Assembly: GCA_013399855.1 (NCBI GenBank) | Contig: VXAY01003150.1 | Coordinates: 3,252,358-3,316,357, forward strand | Length of the DNA: 64,000 nucleotides | DNA from: Oxyruncus cristatus | Lineage: Eukaryota > Chordata > Aves > Passeriformes > Cotingidae | Reading direction: 5' to 3' | Part shown: positions 1 to 12,660 of the stretch, piece after piece | Layout of the letters: the number at the start of each line of letters is the position of its first letter | How positions within the stretch are numbered: the stretch's first letter is position 1 | Translations under genes and position numbers: made by a program | Notes under the pieces: model-generated | The model's database searches: none | What the model was told of the DNA's origin: nothing | Seen by the model: only the letters and a program-made list of their open reading frames with translations

Positions 1-1740
1 CCAAGTTTCTAAACACTTTTGTGACTTAAACTTTACCCTTGGGAAGTATGACCTTGCCAAGGGTGCCGATCTGAAACGGATTTTCTGTCCTTGAGATCTG
101 TCTCTTTCAGGACTCTTGGGAGTTTTTTAGACACACTATTGTCCCTGGACTCTTTTAATTAAAAAAGTGCAGAGGGCTACCCATTAATTCCTTGCTATTC
201 TCTGTTGGCCTGCCCTATTCGATATCCATTGTGCAGTGAGATTGTCCTATTTAAATTTGTGTCTATGCAGCATCCCTTGAACTGGTTCCCCTCCAAAAAT
301 GAGAATTATTTGGCTAATTTTGTGGGGTATCTTTAAACAGAGGCATCTTACAGCTCATTATTTTCTCTGAATGTGAAGGATCCCATCTATCTCTCCTCTG
401 TAACAGTATTTCTTTAGGCAAATGAGTGGCTTTCAGGGTGAAGGGTTGGGTGATTGGGTTGGTTTGGGGTTTTTCTTCCTCTCAACATTGCAAAAAATGT
501 GGAATTGCTGTTGCTTTTAGAAAGCAGATAATCTTTTATGATTGCAAGTTCTTTGTATTCTTTTAATAACAATTGAAAAAGCTGGAAAGTGGGGAAATGA
601 TTGCAACAGAAATATCAGGGAAAGTTCACTGGTCAAAACGCCGCTCCCACGGCGTTTCCATGTATCAGGAGCTCGAGAGTTTCGAGAAGCCAGGGTGTAG
701 GCCACAGAAATCTTTGCAGCAGATGCCTAGACTAAAGCAGAGCATTGGGCAACTTCCCTTCACTCTTTGACAGGGTTTGTAAGCCTGGGGTGAAGACTGA
801 GAGCAGCAGAGGTTGCAGTTTGGGCGCTCCATGACCCTGGCTTTCAGGGACAGGGTGGGTCAGCACACTCGGCTGTCAGGGAGGGAACATAGCTCAGCTC
901 ATCCTCCCAGAAACCTTTGAACCTGCCAGTCATTTCAGCCACTGTTTAAGCTTTAAAAAAAAAAGGTAACTAAGACCGTGCAAGTTCCAGGAGGTTTGGA
1001 GGGTGAGATCCTGCTCAGTGCCCTGCTGACAGAAAGACCGTGGGGTGGGCTGTGTTTTAAATCCCACAGTCCACAGTAAGGGAAGGGAATGAGAGGGAGG
1101 ACTCCACGTGGCTCAGCTGCGAGAAGAGCTTCAGTCAGATCTCATGCTTCGTTACAGGTGAGATAAGCCAGCCACAAACCCAAAGCCAAAGGTAGTCAGG
1201 CAAAATTCTGCTTCCCACAGAGCGTCTCATTCCATTGGTGCCTGTGTATTCAGTTTTGCCTTCCCTGTTACACTCAGCAGTTTGGTGAATAAAACTGTAG
1301 ATAAACTTTCCTATTTTCCAGGCTAGAGAGTGAGAACAGTTAAACTTATTTTCAAATAAGTAAACTCTCTGTGCCTGTGCTTATCCTTTCTAACCATTGC
1401 TTTCTGCTGTCTCTTCTAAGGGACTGTAAGTTGATCTGCAACCCAAAACACAGAAGATTTATGTGTTGGTTTTGTAGTTGCATAACTAACACAATAATGA
1501 GTAAGAATTGTTAAGAGCTTCACTGAAAGAAAAATGTTATTTCTAAATTTTTCAGAGCAGAATTTGAGTTTCTTCCATAGTATGCAACGGTAATGGCTGT
1601 GTGCTGAAAGTTAATGTGATTTCAGAAAGGCCTTGCTGTGCTGAGAAATGCACATTCCCCGTGCTTTCAGAAACTCTGAATTAACAGCTCAGGAGGAACT
1701 CTCACCTGGATGTCACCTTTAAGTTTCCGTGCTTTACTGT
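1..1740. other. Intronic DNA, nothing recognised
   Basis: Unique-looking sequence with only a 10-A run near 955-964. No exon, repeat family or motif cluster was found. Confidence 0.5.
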
Positions 1741-2010
1741 GGGTTGTTCATTTTATTGAACACATCACTAGACCATCGATTATAATGTTGTATAATTGAG
1801 GGGTGATGTCAAACATTTGACAGCTGTCAGTCACGTGTTGTGTTTTTCGACCTGAATGACTCTGAATTATTAATGTTTCAGATGCAACAGAGCCTCTTTA
1901 ATGCTTCATATGCGAGAGAGCTTTGTTAGAAAACTCTCAAAAAAATAACTAGTCTTCCATTAAGACCAACAGCGTGGCCATAATTAGCAGTGCCAAATTA
2001 TTACTGTACA
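1741..2010. promoter_or_regulatory. Candidate intronic enhancer (TALE/ONECUT/E-box motif cluster)
   Basis: Within 65 bp there is ATCGATTA (1775-1782, a ONECUT/CUT-type site), a perfect 12-bp palindrome TGACAGCTGTCA (1818-1829, the dimeric TALE-homeodomain TGIF/MEIS-type site) and the E-box CACGTG (1832-1837). The following 170 bp are AT-rich with several ATTA cores and no simple repeat. The motifs are seen directly; enhancer function is inference, since no conservation or chromatin data are available. Confidence 0.35.
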
Positions 2011-3288
2011 CACTGCAAATGTGCTTCAGAAAGCCAGTCCCATGTAAGTGCAGTTCCCAAAAGCTGAGGTGTTCAGACAGAAAAAAAACCACCAAATAAG
2101 CCAACAGAAATCCCTCTGAGTTACACGGGAGATAATACAGCTGTGAGCTTCTGCTCTAGAAGCACTTATTGCAGCCTTTAACTCTTGGGGCGCATTTCTG
2201 CTGCCCTGAGTTGCAACAGTTTTGAAGAAGCCCAAGATGGGGAGGAGGGAAAAGTGTCTGAAGAAGCCTTCAAAGTCTAACCAAATATTCCTGAGCATTT
2301 TACCAGTCAAAAGATGATTGTTTCAGTAAGTTCATGTGTCTGTTATTTGGATAACCATCCTCCTAAACACTGATTTGAAAATAGAGACCCATTCTCTCCG
2401 TGGGGTTTTCCTTTGTCACTGCACAGAGCCAGAGAGAGCCTGTGGTGAGTAGAGCCAGTGCTGAAGCTGTCGAAGGACACAACTCTTTCCATCTGGTTCA
2501 CTGACCCTCCAGTCCTCGTTGCAGGCTGGCTCCGAGTTAGAGGGGACTGCAGGGAAGCTGTGCTTGGAGTTTGGTGATGGGGCATATCCACATCCAGAGC
2601 TGGGAAGCTGTGCTGGGCTCTGGGGAGACTGTCATCATTTGGAGTGAGTCCTTGCTTGCTTTCTCAGGTCTCCTTAGCACAGGAGTCTGGCAGTAGTGAG
2701 ATATCCATGAAGTCAGTAAAATAGCGAATAGAGTTGTGCCCAGGGCTAAATTAGGAATAAGATCAGGGCATGAGAACAATTCAGGTTCCGAAAAACAGCT
2801 CAGAAGGTGCCTCCTTCCTACATAATTAGTAGGAGATACCAAGATACCCATTGTAATCACAATTTCACTGGAAGCTGTATGTATATGACATGTTGCTTCA
2901 TAACATGATGTATTGAAAAATTCAGAATTCACGAAAAGCATGCTCTGATTTTCTTGTACCATTTTTTTCAACACCTGGGTACTAAAATAGAGGCTCAGGA
3001 CATGTAGATTCTAAAGCTCCAAACCAAATGCTGCTAGTTTGACCTCCTTTGGGTTTAGAATTACATTTCTTTAGCAAAGAGTTGTTTTCAGTTGTGCTGA
3101 AAGTCAGAGCCACATATTTGAGGAGAAAAAAGAAGAAAATTCAAGCCTGCTGTAATTACATTTTGGGTGTTGCTGACATTTGACAAGTTTGCCTATTGCA
3201 GATTAATGGCAAAGGTAAAGAGTCAGAGAAGAGCAGATGAAACAGGGATAGAAAACTGCCTCACAAAAGAAGGCAAAAGGTTACCCAT

Positions 3289-3303
3289 AAAAAAAAAAAA
3301 AAA
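3289..3303. repeat. Poly-A run (15 A)
   Basis: A homopolymer with no recognisable retroelement upstream. Confidence 0.85.
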
Positions 3304-4295
3304 GGAAGAAAATAAAGAACCAAAAAACCTATTCAAGTGGGGGGGAAAGCTCTAAGTTTTGATGAATGAACTGCCAAAGTTTCAGGAGTTCACGTTGCTG
3401 AACATGCCCGGGTTGGGAATGCACGTATGAGCTCTCCATTGTGTTTGCACCTACAGCTCTCTTAGAAATCTTGTGAAAACAAGTTTCCTTATGATGTTTT
3501 GATACCTCTGTTTCTGGCAGTAATCCAGCAGCGGGAATCACCAAGGGAGCAATGGGAACATTGTGTTACCTGTGTGCATGACTTTTGGTCCTTCCAAGAT
3601 TTTCAGCCTAGTTCATGTTTTTTGGGGATCATTTGGCACTTACCAGTGAAATGGGTCTTTTCAGGATGCATTGGTATTGCAGCTTTGTAATTAAAACTGT
3701 TTCACAGAATATATTCATTGTTTGTCCTAGGAAAAGGAAATGCTTTGGATGTTAAAAATGGGGGTTCCTTCCTTTTTTTTTGGTAACTATTGTTTTGTTT
3801 ATCACATGGTGCCCAGCCTTTGCACAGAGCATTGACTGCCAGCTCCCATTCCCATGTGGAAGTGGAAGGAGCCTGTGTGTGCAAAGGGCCTGAAGTCTCT
3901 GTCCATGTCCCACAGAGAGGAGAAAAGTCATAGAAATAGTGTTTTCCTGTGTTCTGTGGGAGAAGGGTGAGGGTGGCCTGACTCAGGAACTCCCTCTTCC
4001 TCCTGTTTATTTCTCAAGACAGACACATGTCCTACATTGAGGTATATAAGGTACTTTTAAATCTGTTGTATGGAAGGTGTATAAACTGGTAGGAAAAGGG
4101 AGGAGAGGAGGTACAAAGCCTCAGCTGAAAAAGTTTCATACTTGGAAATTCGTGCTGTCAAGTGGTAAATACTGTTAAATGTAAGCAGAGCAGACTCTGT
4201 AATTATAGTTTCGCTAATCTGGAAAGAGAGAGTTGATCCCAGTCCGTGAGAAATGCTGAGTAGATTAGTAGGGCGATTTCTCATCACCACAACTT

Positions 4296-4324
4296 ATGAT
4301 GATGATAATTATTATTATTATTAC
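4296..4324. repeat. Compound trinucleotide microsatellite (ATG)n(ATT)n
   Basis: A short run of ATG/GAT units passes directly into ATT units. It is likely polymorphic but carries no other signal. Confidence 0.85.
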
Positions 4325-6006
4325 AAAGTATTCCATAGCAGCTGGCTGAGGCAGAGCTCATAAGAGACCAATCACTAGCAGGGTGATCAAATAAATCTGG
4401 GGATTCAATATCTTGACTTCTTCCTTAAAAAAGTCCATTTATTTCATCGTGAACATCTCTCAGCATTCAGCTTGAGGAAGGCAGCCTCGCAGGAATTGGG
4501 AAAGTCAAGTGGAAACAAAGGAGGATAATGTGGCAGAGTTTTCAGAGTGGATATAGAAGACAAATGAGAACTGTGGTTTAATTTCCATCTTGGAGACAAA
4601 CCCCTGGTGTTCCCAAGGACATGTCTCTCCTTCACAGTATTTCCTATTCGGTAACAGACAGTCCCTTCCTGTGGTGTTATTAGGGCAAGTGGTGATGAAA
4701 GACCTGCTGGTGCCCAGAGGGAGAGCTGGAGATGCCCAGATTGTCCTGCTGGTGTGGCTGGTCAGAGCAGCAGCTGTCAGCCGTGAGCAGCAGCTGGGAA
4801 TTGATTGCAGGACTCCCTTCATGCCACCACTCAGAATCTCCCACCATGTTTGCGTCAGGCTGAACATGTGGTGAGTTGAAACTGGTGGCATCCTCAGGTC
4901 TCCTGGGAGCAAGGAACACAACGTGAATGCAGTGGAAGTGTAACTTCTGTCTTCCTCTGGGATGCTGGGACAAGACTTGTAGTGTTCATGGGCAGAATAT
5001 TATAGCAACAAAGCAACTGAGGCTTCTAAGGCTGAATCCTGTTACGCACTGAAAGTAAAACCAGATTTCATGAGAGTTTGAGTGTCTCTGCTTGGGCAAA
5101 ATGGGATTTTTTTTCTAGAATTTATCAAGGGCTCATCAAATACGTATCACTTCAGAATAACTGAAGGCTTTTGAAAGATAAATTGGACAACAACCAATAA
5201 GCAAAAAAATTGAGAGTAAATAGAGAATTAAGGATTGTCATTTTTCACAGGGATATCATTAGATCCTTTGTTGGAAATGCAGTTGAAGTAAAGGGATAAT
5301 ATGTTCATTGGAAAGGCAGCTGCCTTTATTTCTGGGTTAGAAGGCAATAGTGGACATTGTGATGGATGAGGAACAGTGGGCTGGGAAGATGAGAGGACAT
5401 GTTTCATAGAAATCACCTTTTCTTTGCCAAAATTTCTGACCTTCTAAAATTCTAAGCCACTTTCCTTGAAAACTGGGGATTAGAGTAATTACAAACTTTC
5501 TAATTCACAGTGCACTATGATATCTCCTGGACTATTTGAGGGAGGGGAACTGTTTCCCATCTTTTAGTATTTTGTAATCCCATTGTTTTAAAATGTTTCT
5601 TTTTAAGAAAACTCACTTTGAAGTACAGATTATTTAGAGAATAATGTCCTCTGAGCACTGGGCAAATTTACCTCCAGTTCAGGGTATTTGCCCATCTCAG
5701 TTTCCTCTTAACAACAGTAAGTTAATCAGCATTTAAAGGTAGAAGAGATAGTGTTGTGGGTTTTTTTTTTTAATGGTACAGATAGAGCTCTGTACAATGG
5801 CTAGTTTGTGTACACAACATACATTTAGCAATAGAATATATATTTAAAAGGACACACTGAGATTCTTTTGTGCTGTGTATACCTGAACAAACTGAAATGA
5901 ATGGCATCTGTCAGCATGGATAATGTAAAGGGAAGATGGTGGTAATTGATGGTCGTGGCAGGAAACATGCTAAGCTGGAGAATTTAAGTAAAAACATTAT
6001 GATCTC

Positions 6007-6022
6007 TTTTTTTTTTTTTTTT
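6007..6022. repeat. Poly-T run (16 T)
   Basis: A homopolymer with no associated element seen. Confidence 0.85.
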
Positions 6023-7490
6023 GTTCTAGGCAGGTAAGAAGTAGAAATAAACATGATATATTTGAAATGCCATTCAAAGCTATTTATTTTGTACAATGTC
6101 TGTCTATCAGGAAAATCATCTCATAATGCTTTGGACTATGGGAGTATGTTAGCAAATAAATTTTGTTAACATCAGGAAGATGTCTCATTCATTATCTAGA
6201 CAAATATAAATGAGACTTGATGTTAACTAAATTCATTATTATACAGAATCAGTCCTTTTAAAATGGACTTTTGATTTATTTTTCTCAACTAGTTTTTTCT
6301 TAACTGGCTTCAGTAGTGGCAGTAAGGGATTTACAGAATGTTTCGTGTGTTCTGAGCACTTTACCTTGGTGTATAGAACAATACCTACCCCGGGTGAGCG
6401 AGCTCAGCCTGCAGTGAGGTGTCCAGCCTTCCTTGGTGCTACACCAGCTGCCCCTCTGGGGTTGGTTTGGTTTCCAGAGGAGGAGCAGGAGCTCCCTGGA
6501 TCCCTGTCAGGGATCTGGGTGACCTGCAGTGCATCAGAACTCTGTGTAAGGCCCTTTATGCCTCTTTGCATGGGGACCTTGGTCCGATTGACAGCTATCT
6601 CAGGGTCAGAGGTTAATTCCAGCTGAAAGTCCCTTGCTTTTCCAGAGGTTACAGTATAGCAAAGAAAACTGGTGCTCTCCCTTTCTCGCTGCCTTTAATC
6701 AAGGCCACTTCCATCCCAGCGGGTGCTCTCTGGGGGAGCTCAGCTTTGTGCAGCTGGACTTGGACAGACAGAACCTGCTTCACACAGGAGGCACTGCAGA
6801 AGCTGTTCCTGATTCCTGTGGAGGAAACACAGAGCCTGGAATTTCATACCATTTTAAAATGAACACACTGCAATTGATAAGGCAACATTTAGGATATTTT
6901 AGCTGACAGATTAAATCTCAGTGTAAAGCAAACTGGGTAGTGCTTGGACTGATTTGCCCTTCACCAGGAGAACCCATTAATTTGTGTTGGATCCAAGATG
7001 TTATGGCTGTGGCGAACCTACTGAAGGGGGTGTTTATCATCTCGTGCTGTTTAGTGTTGTCACTCTCCTTGTCTACAGCAAAACCTGAGTTACTTAAGAT
7101 TTGAATTAAATGTAACAGCAGTTGAAGCATGAACTTAGCAGCTGTATTTACAAGTGTTGCACCCTCACAGGCCTCAACTGTGATTGTGTTTTGTTAGGTG
7201 CCCTAATAAAACAAGAGCCAAGACAAATCTCGCTGGAAGGAAATGCAGAGCAAAGCTGATCTATAGGTTCTTGCTTAGGTGATTTCTAATAACTATGTCA
7301 AATACCTCTATCTAAATTAATTGCCTGTCCTGTTTAAAATAGCTCTACAAAGAGGGACTCTGCTTACTGGTTGGTTCTGTTGTTTTCTAGGCCTGGTTAG
7401 GAGGAAGGTGCTTCATTCCATTCTTTTCAGCAAAGGACTTAAAATAGTAAAATAGGACTTAATTTTCTTCAGTGGCAAGAGGTGGGATGT

Positions 7491-7511
7491 AGCATCTGCT
7501 TAGCAGATGCT
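7491..7511. repeat. Perfect 9-bp hairpin with 3-nt loop
   Basis: Arms AGCATCTGC and GCAGATGCT are separated by tta. A few hairpins of this size are expected by chance in 64 kb. No miRNA-length extension of the stem is seen. Confidence 0.7.
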
Positions 7512-9719
7512 GAAGTGCTTCAATGCTAATTCATTGCCTGATCCAAATAACCCTAGAAACCTATATGGATTTTCATGAACATTTGATCCTGGACGTATTA
7601 TGTAAAAACAAAATGTAAGCCAGCTATAATAGGGTTAAAAAGAATACCACGTGGAGGGTTTTTTAAGTTAAAATCATGATCAATAAAGTTAAGCATACTC
7701 ACAAAAGTCGACTGCTTAAAATTGTGATGCTAAACCCTTCCTAATCTTGTAAAATTCCTAACAAGGCACGAATGTTTCATAGGAGCAGGCAGGTTTTTCT
7801 ACAACCATTTAATCTGGTTATAGTTTTTTAACTAGTGCTTTGTAATGTTTTCAGCACTTTCAACCTTTCAGCTTGTCTGCAGAGAACCCACAGCAAAGTT
7901 CATCTTCTGCTGAACTTGCTGAGTGACTTAGTGGCTGCTTCTTAAAAAACTGTAATCAGCAGCTTTTTTCCTAAGAAACGTTTCATGTTTCAAATAAATC
8001 AGTTCCTGAAACAAGCTCTGCTATCTCTCAGGAATGCTTTCTTCATGTCAACGAGGATCAGCTGCGGTTTGCATGGCTTTGAACTCTTACTTTGATAAAA
8101 TTGTGTTTGGCGTTTATCATTCTTCCATCAGAGTCAAGTTACTTTTTAATCTAGATTTTTAATATTAGTTAAATGTTAAGATCCATCTAAATAATATCAA
8201 TTATTTCATGTGTAAAACAGGAAAGCATATTTTCTCGTGGCTATCTCATATTAACATTATGAAGTTCATTTTGGTAATATTTGTAATAAATTTTTAACTT
8301 GGAGTCACTTCAGGTGTTTTCATCTAATCTCTTTGATGAGGAGATACAGGAATACTGTTAAAGGCTGATTTTAGTCCTTTTTAGTGTCCACAGGGCCCTT
8401 CTATGGTTAGGGTAGAGGAAGAGAAATTCTAGGAGAGATTCAGAATCCTTCGAGTTAGATTCCTTCTTTGGTATCTCTGTGTGAGGAAGGAGCTGCTCTG
8501 TTCCTTGGCTGCACCCTCATCTTCACCTTCCTGAGCATCTCCTGTCTCACATGCTTGTAGAGCACCCAAACAAAGGCTCCGCTCCTCACTGAGGCATTTA
8601 GTATCATTAAGTATTAAACCACCTTAAAAACGTAGAAGCCATACCAGTTGTGATGTATTAAGACAAAGGGGGAAATACCTTTTTCCGTGGGCCCAAAAAG
8701 GCGTGTAGAGTGCCTGCATGAAATAGGGGAGCAACATAGTGGACCACAAGGTGTATTGGAGGAAACAACATTCCCTCCCATTTCTGTGCACTGCTTGGAT
8801 TCTGATGGGAGCAATCGGCTTTATTGGTTCTCAGGTCCTGAAATTGTGCTTCATGTGAGCAGATTCTGGTTTCGCTTGTTTAGAATGGGGCAGTTCTTCA
8901 AAACAGCCAGATTAAAAAATAATATAGTGTGGTAATGCTACCGTGTTACACTTAAATAAATCAACCTGAATGCTTCTCGTATAGATGTCTGTTGTGATGT
9001 GAGAGTGGGATATTGTTTATAAAGAACAGTCCTAATATGCCACAGGATGCTTTATATGGTAGTTTTAATAGATACTGTTATTGAGCTACTGTGTTGTTTT
9101 GTCACAGTAACCCTCTCTGAAACTGCCCAGAGTCAATTTTACATTTTGAGAAATAAACCCATTCCTGTTATTGCAGCTGAGAGAAGAGTGCTCTGTTTTA
9201 AGCCCCACTTAAGCAGAACTCCTGTAACCCACCTGCAGCAAATAGTCTGCTTCCATGCACGAGTATTGATTTGGGCAACTGAAGCAGGATGTAGGTGGTT
9301 TATTTAGGTCGCCAGTCCAAATCTCATGGAATATATTTAATGTCTTGTGCTGTGCCCTGTTAGAGCCTGTGCAGTTCGCAGTGGACAGGGTTTCAACCAG
9401 AACGTAGATTGTTAAAATTTGGTCGTAATTTTGCAAAATGCTGGACTGAAGTGTTGGTAAAGTGTAATCCAGTGGGTTCATTGCAGCCCCAGCTGGACAC
9501 CTGTTCCCATCGTGGAGCTGCCATCCATGCTGCCCCCACGGCCAGTGTTAGGGAAGGGGAGTGGGTGCAGTGCCTGGAGAAAGCTTGGACAGTACCTGCC
9601 CCGTGCTGTGGTTTGACCCAGCTGTTGATAGGTGTTCTTGAGATTCAGGAGCTCAAAGAGGTGAAAACTTAAAAAAAAAATAATGACTTGGTTTGTGAGG
9701 TCAGACTGCCGTAACTTCC

Positions 9720-10130
9720 TCACGATTCCAATTGGAATTAGGAAGTCATCACTTTGGCGGCTGGATTAGTGTGGTGTGTCAGAAATGCCCCCTCAGTTTC
9801 CCTTTCTCTGTCACGATTCCAGTGCTGAATTGTCAAGTAGCTTTTTTTTTCCTTCCCTCCCAGGGCTGCATGCGTTTAAAAAAATACTGAACACCAATTA
9901 ATTTGTCTAATTTACATGAAAAAGTGCAGAAGATGTGTTTTTTTCCATAATTAACTATATTTTGCAATTCATTAAAATTCTGCAGCCCTTCACATAATGG
10001 AGGCCTATTCACTACATAGGAGATAAGTGCTTAATTCCAAAAGGGGCAGACAGAGAAGGCAGAAAGGAAGTGGAGGAGGGCAAGATTAGCATTTTCTATA
10101 TTAGTTATGCATATTCATGAGGAAAAATGA
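9720..10130. promoter_or_regulatory. Candidate intronic regulatory block (POU/homeodomain motifs)
   Basis: The block contains a perfect 14-bp palindrome ATTCCAATTGGAAT (9725-9738), several AATTAA/ATTA cores between 9890 and 9990, and ATGCATATTCAT (10107-10118). The last one's reverse complement, ATGAATATGCAT, resembles a palindromic POU-dimer (MORE-type) site. No ORF or repeat explains it. It may be a conserved non-coding element, but only alignment to other birds could show that. Confidence 0.25.
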
Positions 10131-10597
10131 AGTCCTGACAATTCATGTTGTCTTCAAGTGTGTTTTGTGGGGGTGTTCGCAACACTTACCTCAACAAATG
10201 GTTCATGTGGCTTTTTCCTGGTTCTAATTGAGCAGGAACGTGGTGACAGGCATTTCAGTGAACCCAAAGGACATGAGGCATGTGAGGAGCAGACAGAGGT
10301 TGTGTGTCTGGGCTCTTTTCCCGTGTGGCACCACCATTCAGAGGAAGCAAAGAGAGAAGCTTGGGAGCCTGGAACCTCCCAGTGGACCCCAGATCCTTCA
10401 AAGTACTGCTGCATTATTAGCTATTTCAGAAACTTCCTTTTCTTTATAAGTACAACAAGCTACAAGAAAGCCATCTATGCAATTTTTTCACTGTACTTAT
10501 TTGTTAATAATTTATTCTTTCCTCTGTGAGGCCAGACCAGTAGTAGGCAACACTGTATGTTATGGGCAAAGGAAAAGGCCCTCTCGGGCACATGGAT

Positions 10598-10626
10598 GGG
10601 GTGGGGGTGTCCCCAGTAGGGAGGGG
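10598..10626 (+). other. Potential G-quadruplex
   Basis: Four G runs (4, 5, 3 and 4 long) occur within 29 nt, with loops of 1, 11 and 1 nt. Confidence 0.45.
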
Positions 10627-11615
10627 AGGCAGAGTGGTCTGCCTCTGGGTCATTCACCAGCACTGCTGAACTGCTGTGTTTCAGTCCAGGCATGTTGGAC
10701 CAATGTACTTTTGATTTCCTTAGGTCTTTGCAGACAGTAGGGCCACCTCTGCTGCCAGTCTTTGGGTTTTTTCCCTCTCATGGTGCAGGCTGTCCCTCAG
10801 CCCCTCTGCAGCAAGATGTCCTTCAGAGAATCTGCAAGTGCACTCCCCTGGATTTAAAGTTTCCTTCCAGGGGTAAATCAGAACTGGGGCAAACAAACAC
10901 AGGAGTTGAACAACGGTCCCTAACAACCTGTATCTCTACTTTCATTGGCATAACAAATTAGTAGATTTAGACTCAATAATAAGTGCTTACTCATTTATTT
11001 ACTGTCCTTACCATGATCTTTGGGATTAGATCAGCTCATCATGCAGTGTGGGGCTTTTTCATCTTACAGCACCATCATCCACTTTCTCTCACAGCCAGCA
11101 GCTGGGTGAGCCCTGACAGCTGGCCATGAGAAAGGGTTGCCCAGAATTTTGCTCTTCATCTGTGTCCTGGCTCTGCCTCGAATTTTCCCATTACAGAATT
11201 TTTTGAGTTTTTCTTTTATAAATTAGCTCTGTTGTCAGATGAGCCTCCACGTCAGTTTGTTGTAATCCCCTTTGGACTGGGATGTTGCTTCTTACCGCCG
11301 AGGTGACAGGGTGGTTTTCCTCACCCTGGCAGGCCTATCTCAGGTGGTGTTGAGTTGTTTTAATAACAGGGCTGATGATATTAATCAGCATTAACTTAAA
11401 GCCACACTGCACAGAATGCTAACTAATAGCTAATGCTGGAGTTCCAATACTGGACTGTGTCTCCAAAAATTGTCTTAATGACTCACTTCTGTAATTTTTG
11501 GCAGCATCTTTAGTTGGCATTTTACATTTCAGAAAAAGTTAGCCTGCAAATCCTGGGGTTTTTTTTTAATTCATCCTTTATTTTGTTGTGCATTTATATC
11601 TGTGTGTATTTACTT

Positions 11616-11637
11616 ATGTGTGTATATATATATATGC
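11616..11637. repeat. Compound (TG)n(TA)n microsatellite
   Basis: The tract reads tgtgtgtatatatatatatg, a short dinucleotide run. Confidence 0.8.
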
Positions 11638-12289
11638 CTGTGGAGACGATGGCTGGAATAATGGGGAGATGAAAGGAAGAGGGAAGATCGGAGAGGGGAA
11701 ATGAAACCCAGAAAGCTTCAACCAGGTGTAAATGGCAAAGTGTGTATATCCCTTCAGCTGCCTTTGGTGCAAGGGGAGTCTTGAAATCTGGTGGGGGAGA
11801 GGGAGTTCCTTTTGACCAGGTCACACCGTTTACTTTGGCTGCTGCATTCATTTCCCCTCACATCTGTTTTGTTTCATCTGGAGATCAGGAGGAGAGCCAG
11901 TTCTATAGACACAACTTTGGGAGCCACTGATTTAATTGAGTTCTCCTTTTATTTTGTTACCCTGCATCTAAGGTTTCTGAATGCCAAAACTTGAAGCAGT
12001 AACATAAAAAAAAGAAATTAAATTTCTAACAATTCTGCTTTTCCAGAAGCTTACAAGTTCAGACTATCACCCCAAAATAAATTGTAAAGCTGCTTATTAC
12101 CATCTACCCCACAACTTGTGCAGGCACAGTCACACCCAGTAAGAGGAGCATAGGCCTTTGCCACTAATACAAAGTGCTGCGGTTCAGAACATCCCTGGGG
12201 TGTCTGGGTTGAGAAGGATCGATACATAACTAGGAAGGAGCGTGATCTACCAAGTTACAATGTGGAAATTAGAAGTTTCCTAAGGAGCA

Positions 12290-12660
12290 GCAATGCACGG
12301 CGAGCACAGTAATTAGAAGCAGGAGGCTGTAGCCTGGTGTCGGTCCCAGCAGCAGCTGGGGCTGCGGGGCTTTCTCTGGGAAACCCACCAAGCCCACGGA
12401 CCCACTGGCATCGCTGTGTGTGCCACTGTGTCACTGCACGGCCCTGGGCAGTCCCTGCCAGGAGAGATGTCACAGATGTGTCGCTGTGCTCTGACTCCCT
12501 GAGCTGTCAGCAGTGCTCACGGGGCTCTGGAGCCTCCCTGACTGCCGGTGGTACCGGTTGGGTCCAGTACAGCCTGTCCTGAACGGCTGTTGCAGGTTGC
12601 TCCGCACCTCGTGCAGATTGCTCAGAGCGGGCTGGCTGCCTCACTTGACACACGTGTTGG
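12290..12660. other. GC-rich, CpG-enriched block
   Basis: I count about 16 CpGs over 370 bp, against an AT-rich surrounding intron. It contains TACCGGTT, close to a GRHL-type AACCGGTT site, inside ggtggtaccggttggg near 12548. Open frames on both strands match nothing. No function can be assigned. Confidence 0.25.

Larger units (their letters stand above)
2011..9719. other. Intronic DNA, simple repeats only
   Basis: Apart from the homopolymers, the trinucleotide repeat and the 7491 hairpin listed separately, I see nothing supportable. Minus-strand open frames at 2537-2974 and 4505-4921 lack family resemblance or splice context. Confidence 0.5.

Noticed and set aside
2537..2974. 145-codon open frame on the - strand
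   Set aside because: Composition is not protein-like, no domain recognised, no start context or splice signals.
4505..4921. 138-codon - strand frame with other open frames on both strands
   Set aside because: Several frames open over the same DNA indicates few stop codons rather than coding; no recognisable family.
7491..7511. Hairpin as a microRNA precursor
   Set aside because: The stem is only 9 bp and does not extend outward; pre-miRNAs need a much longer stem.
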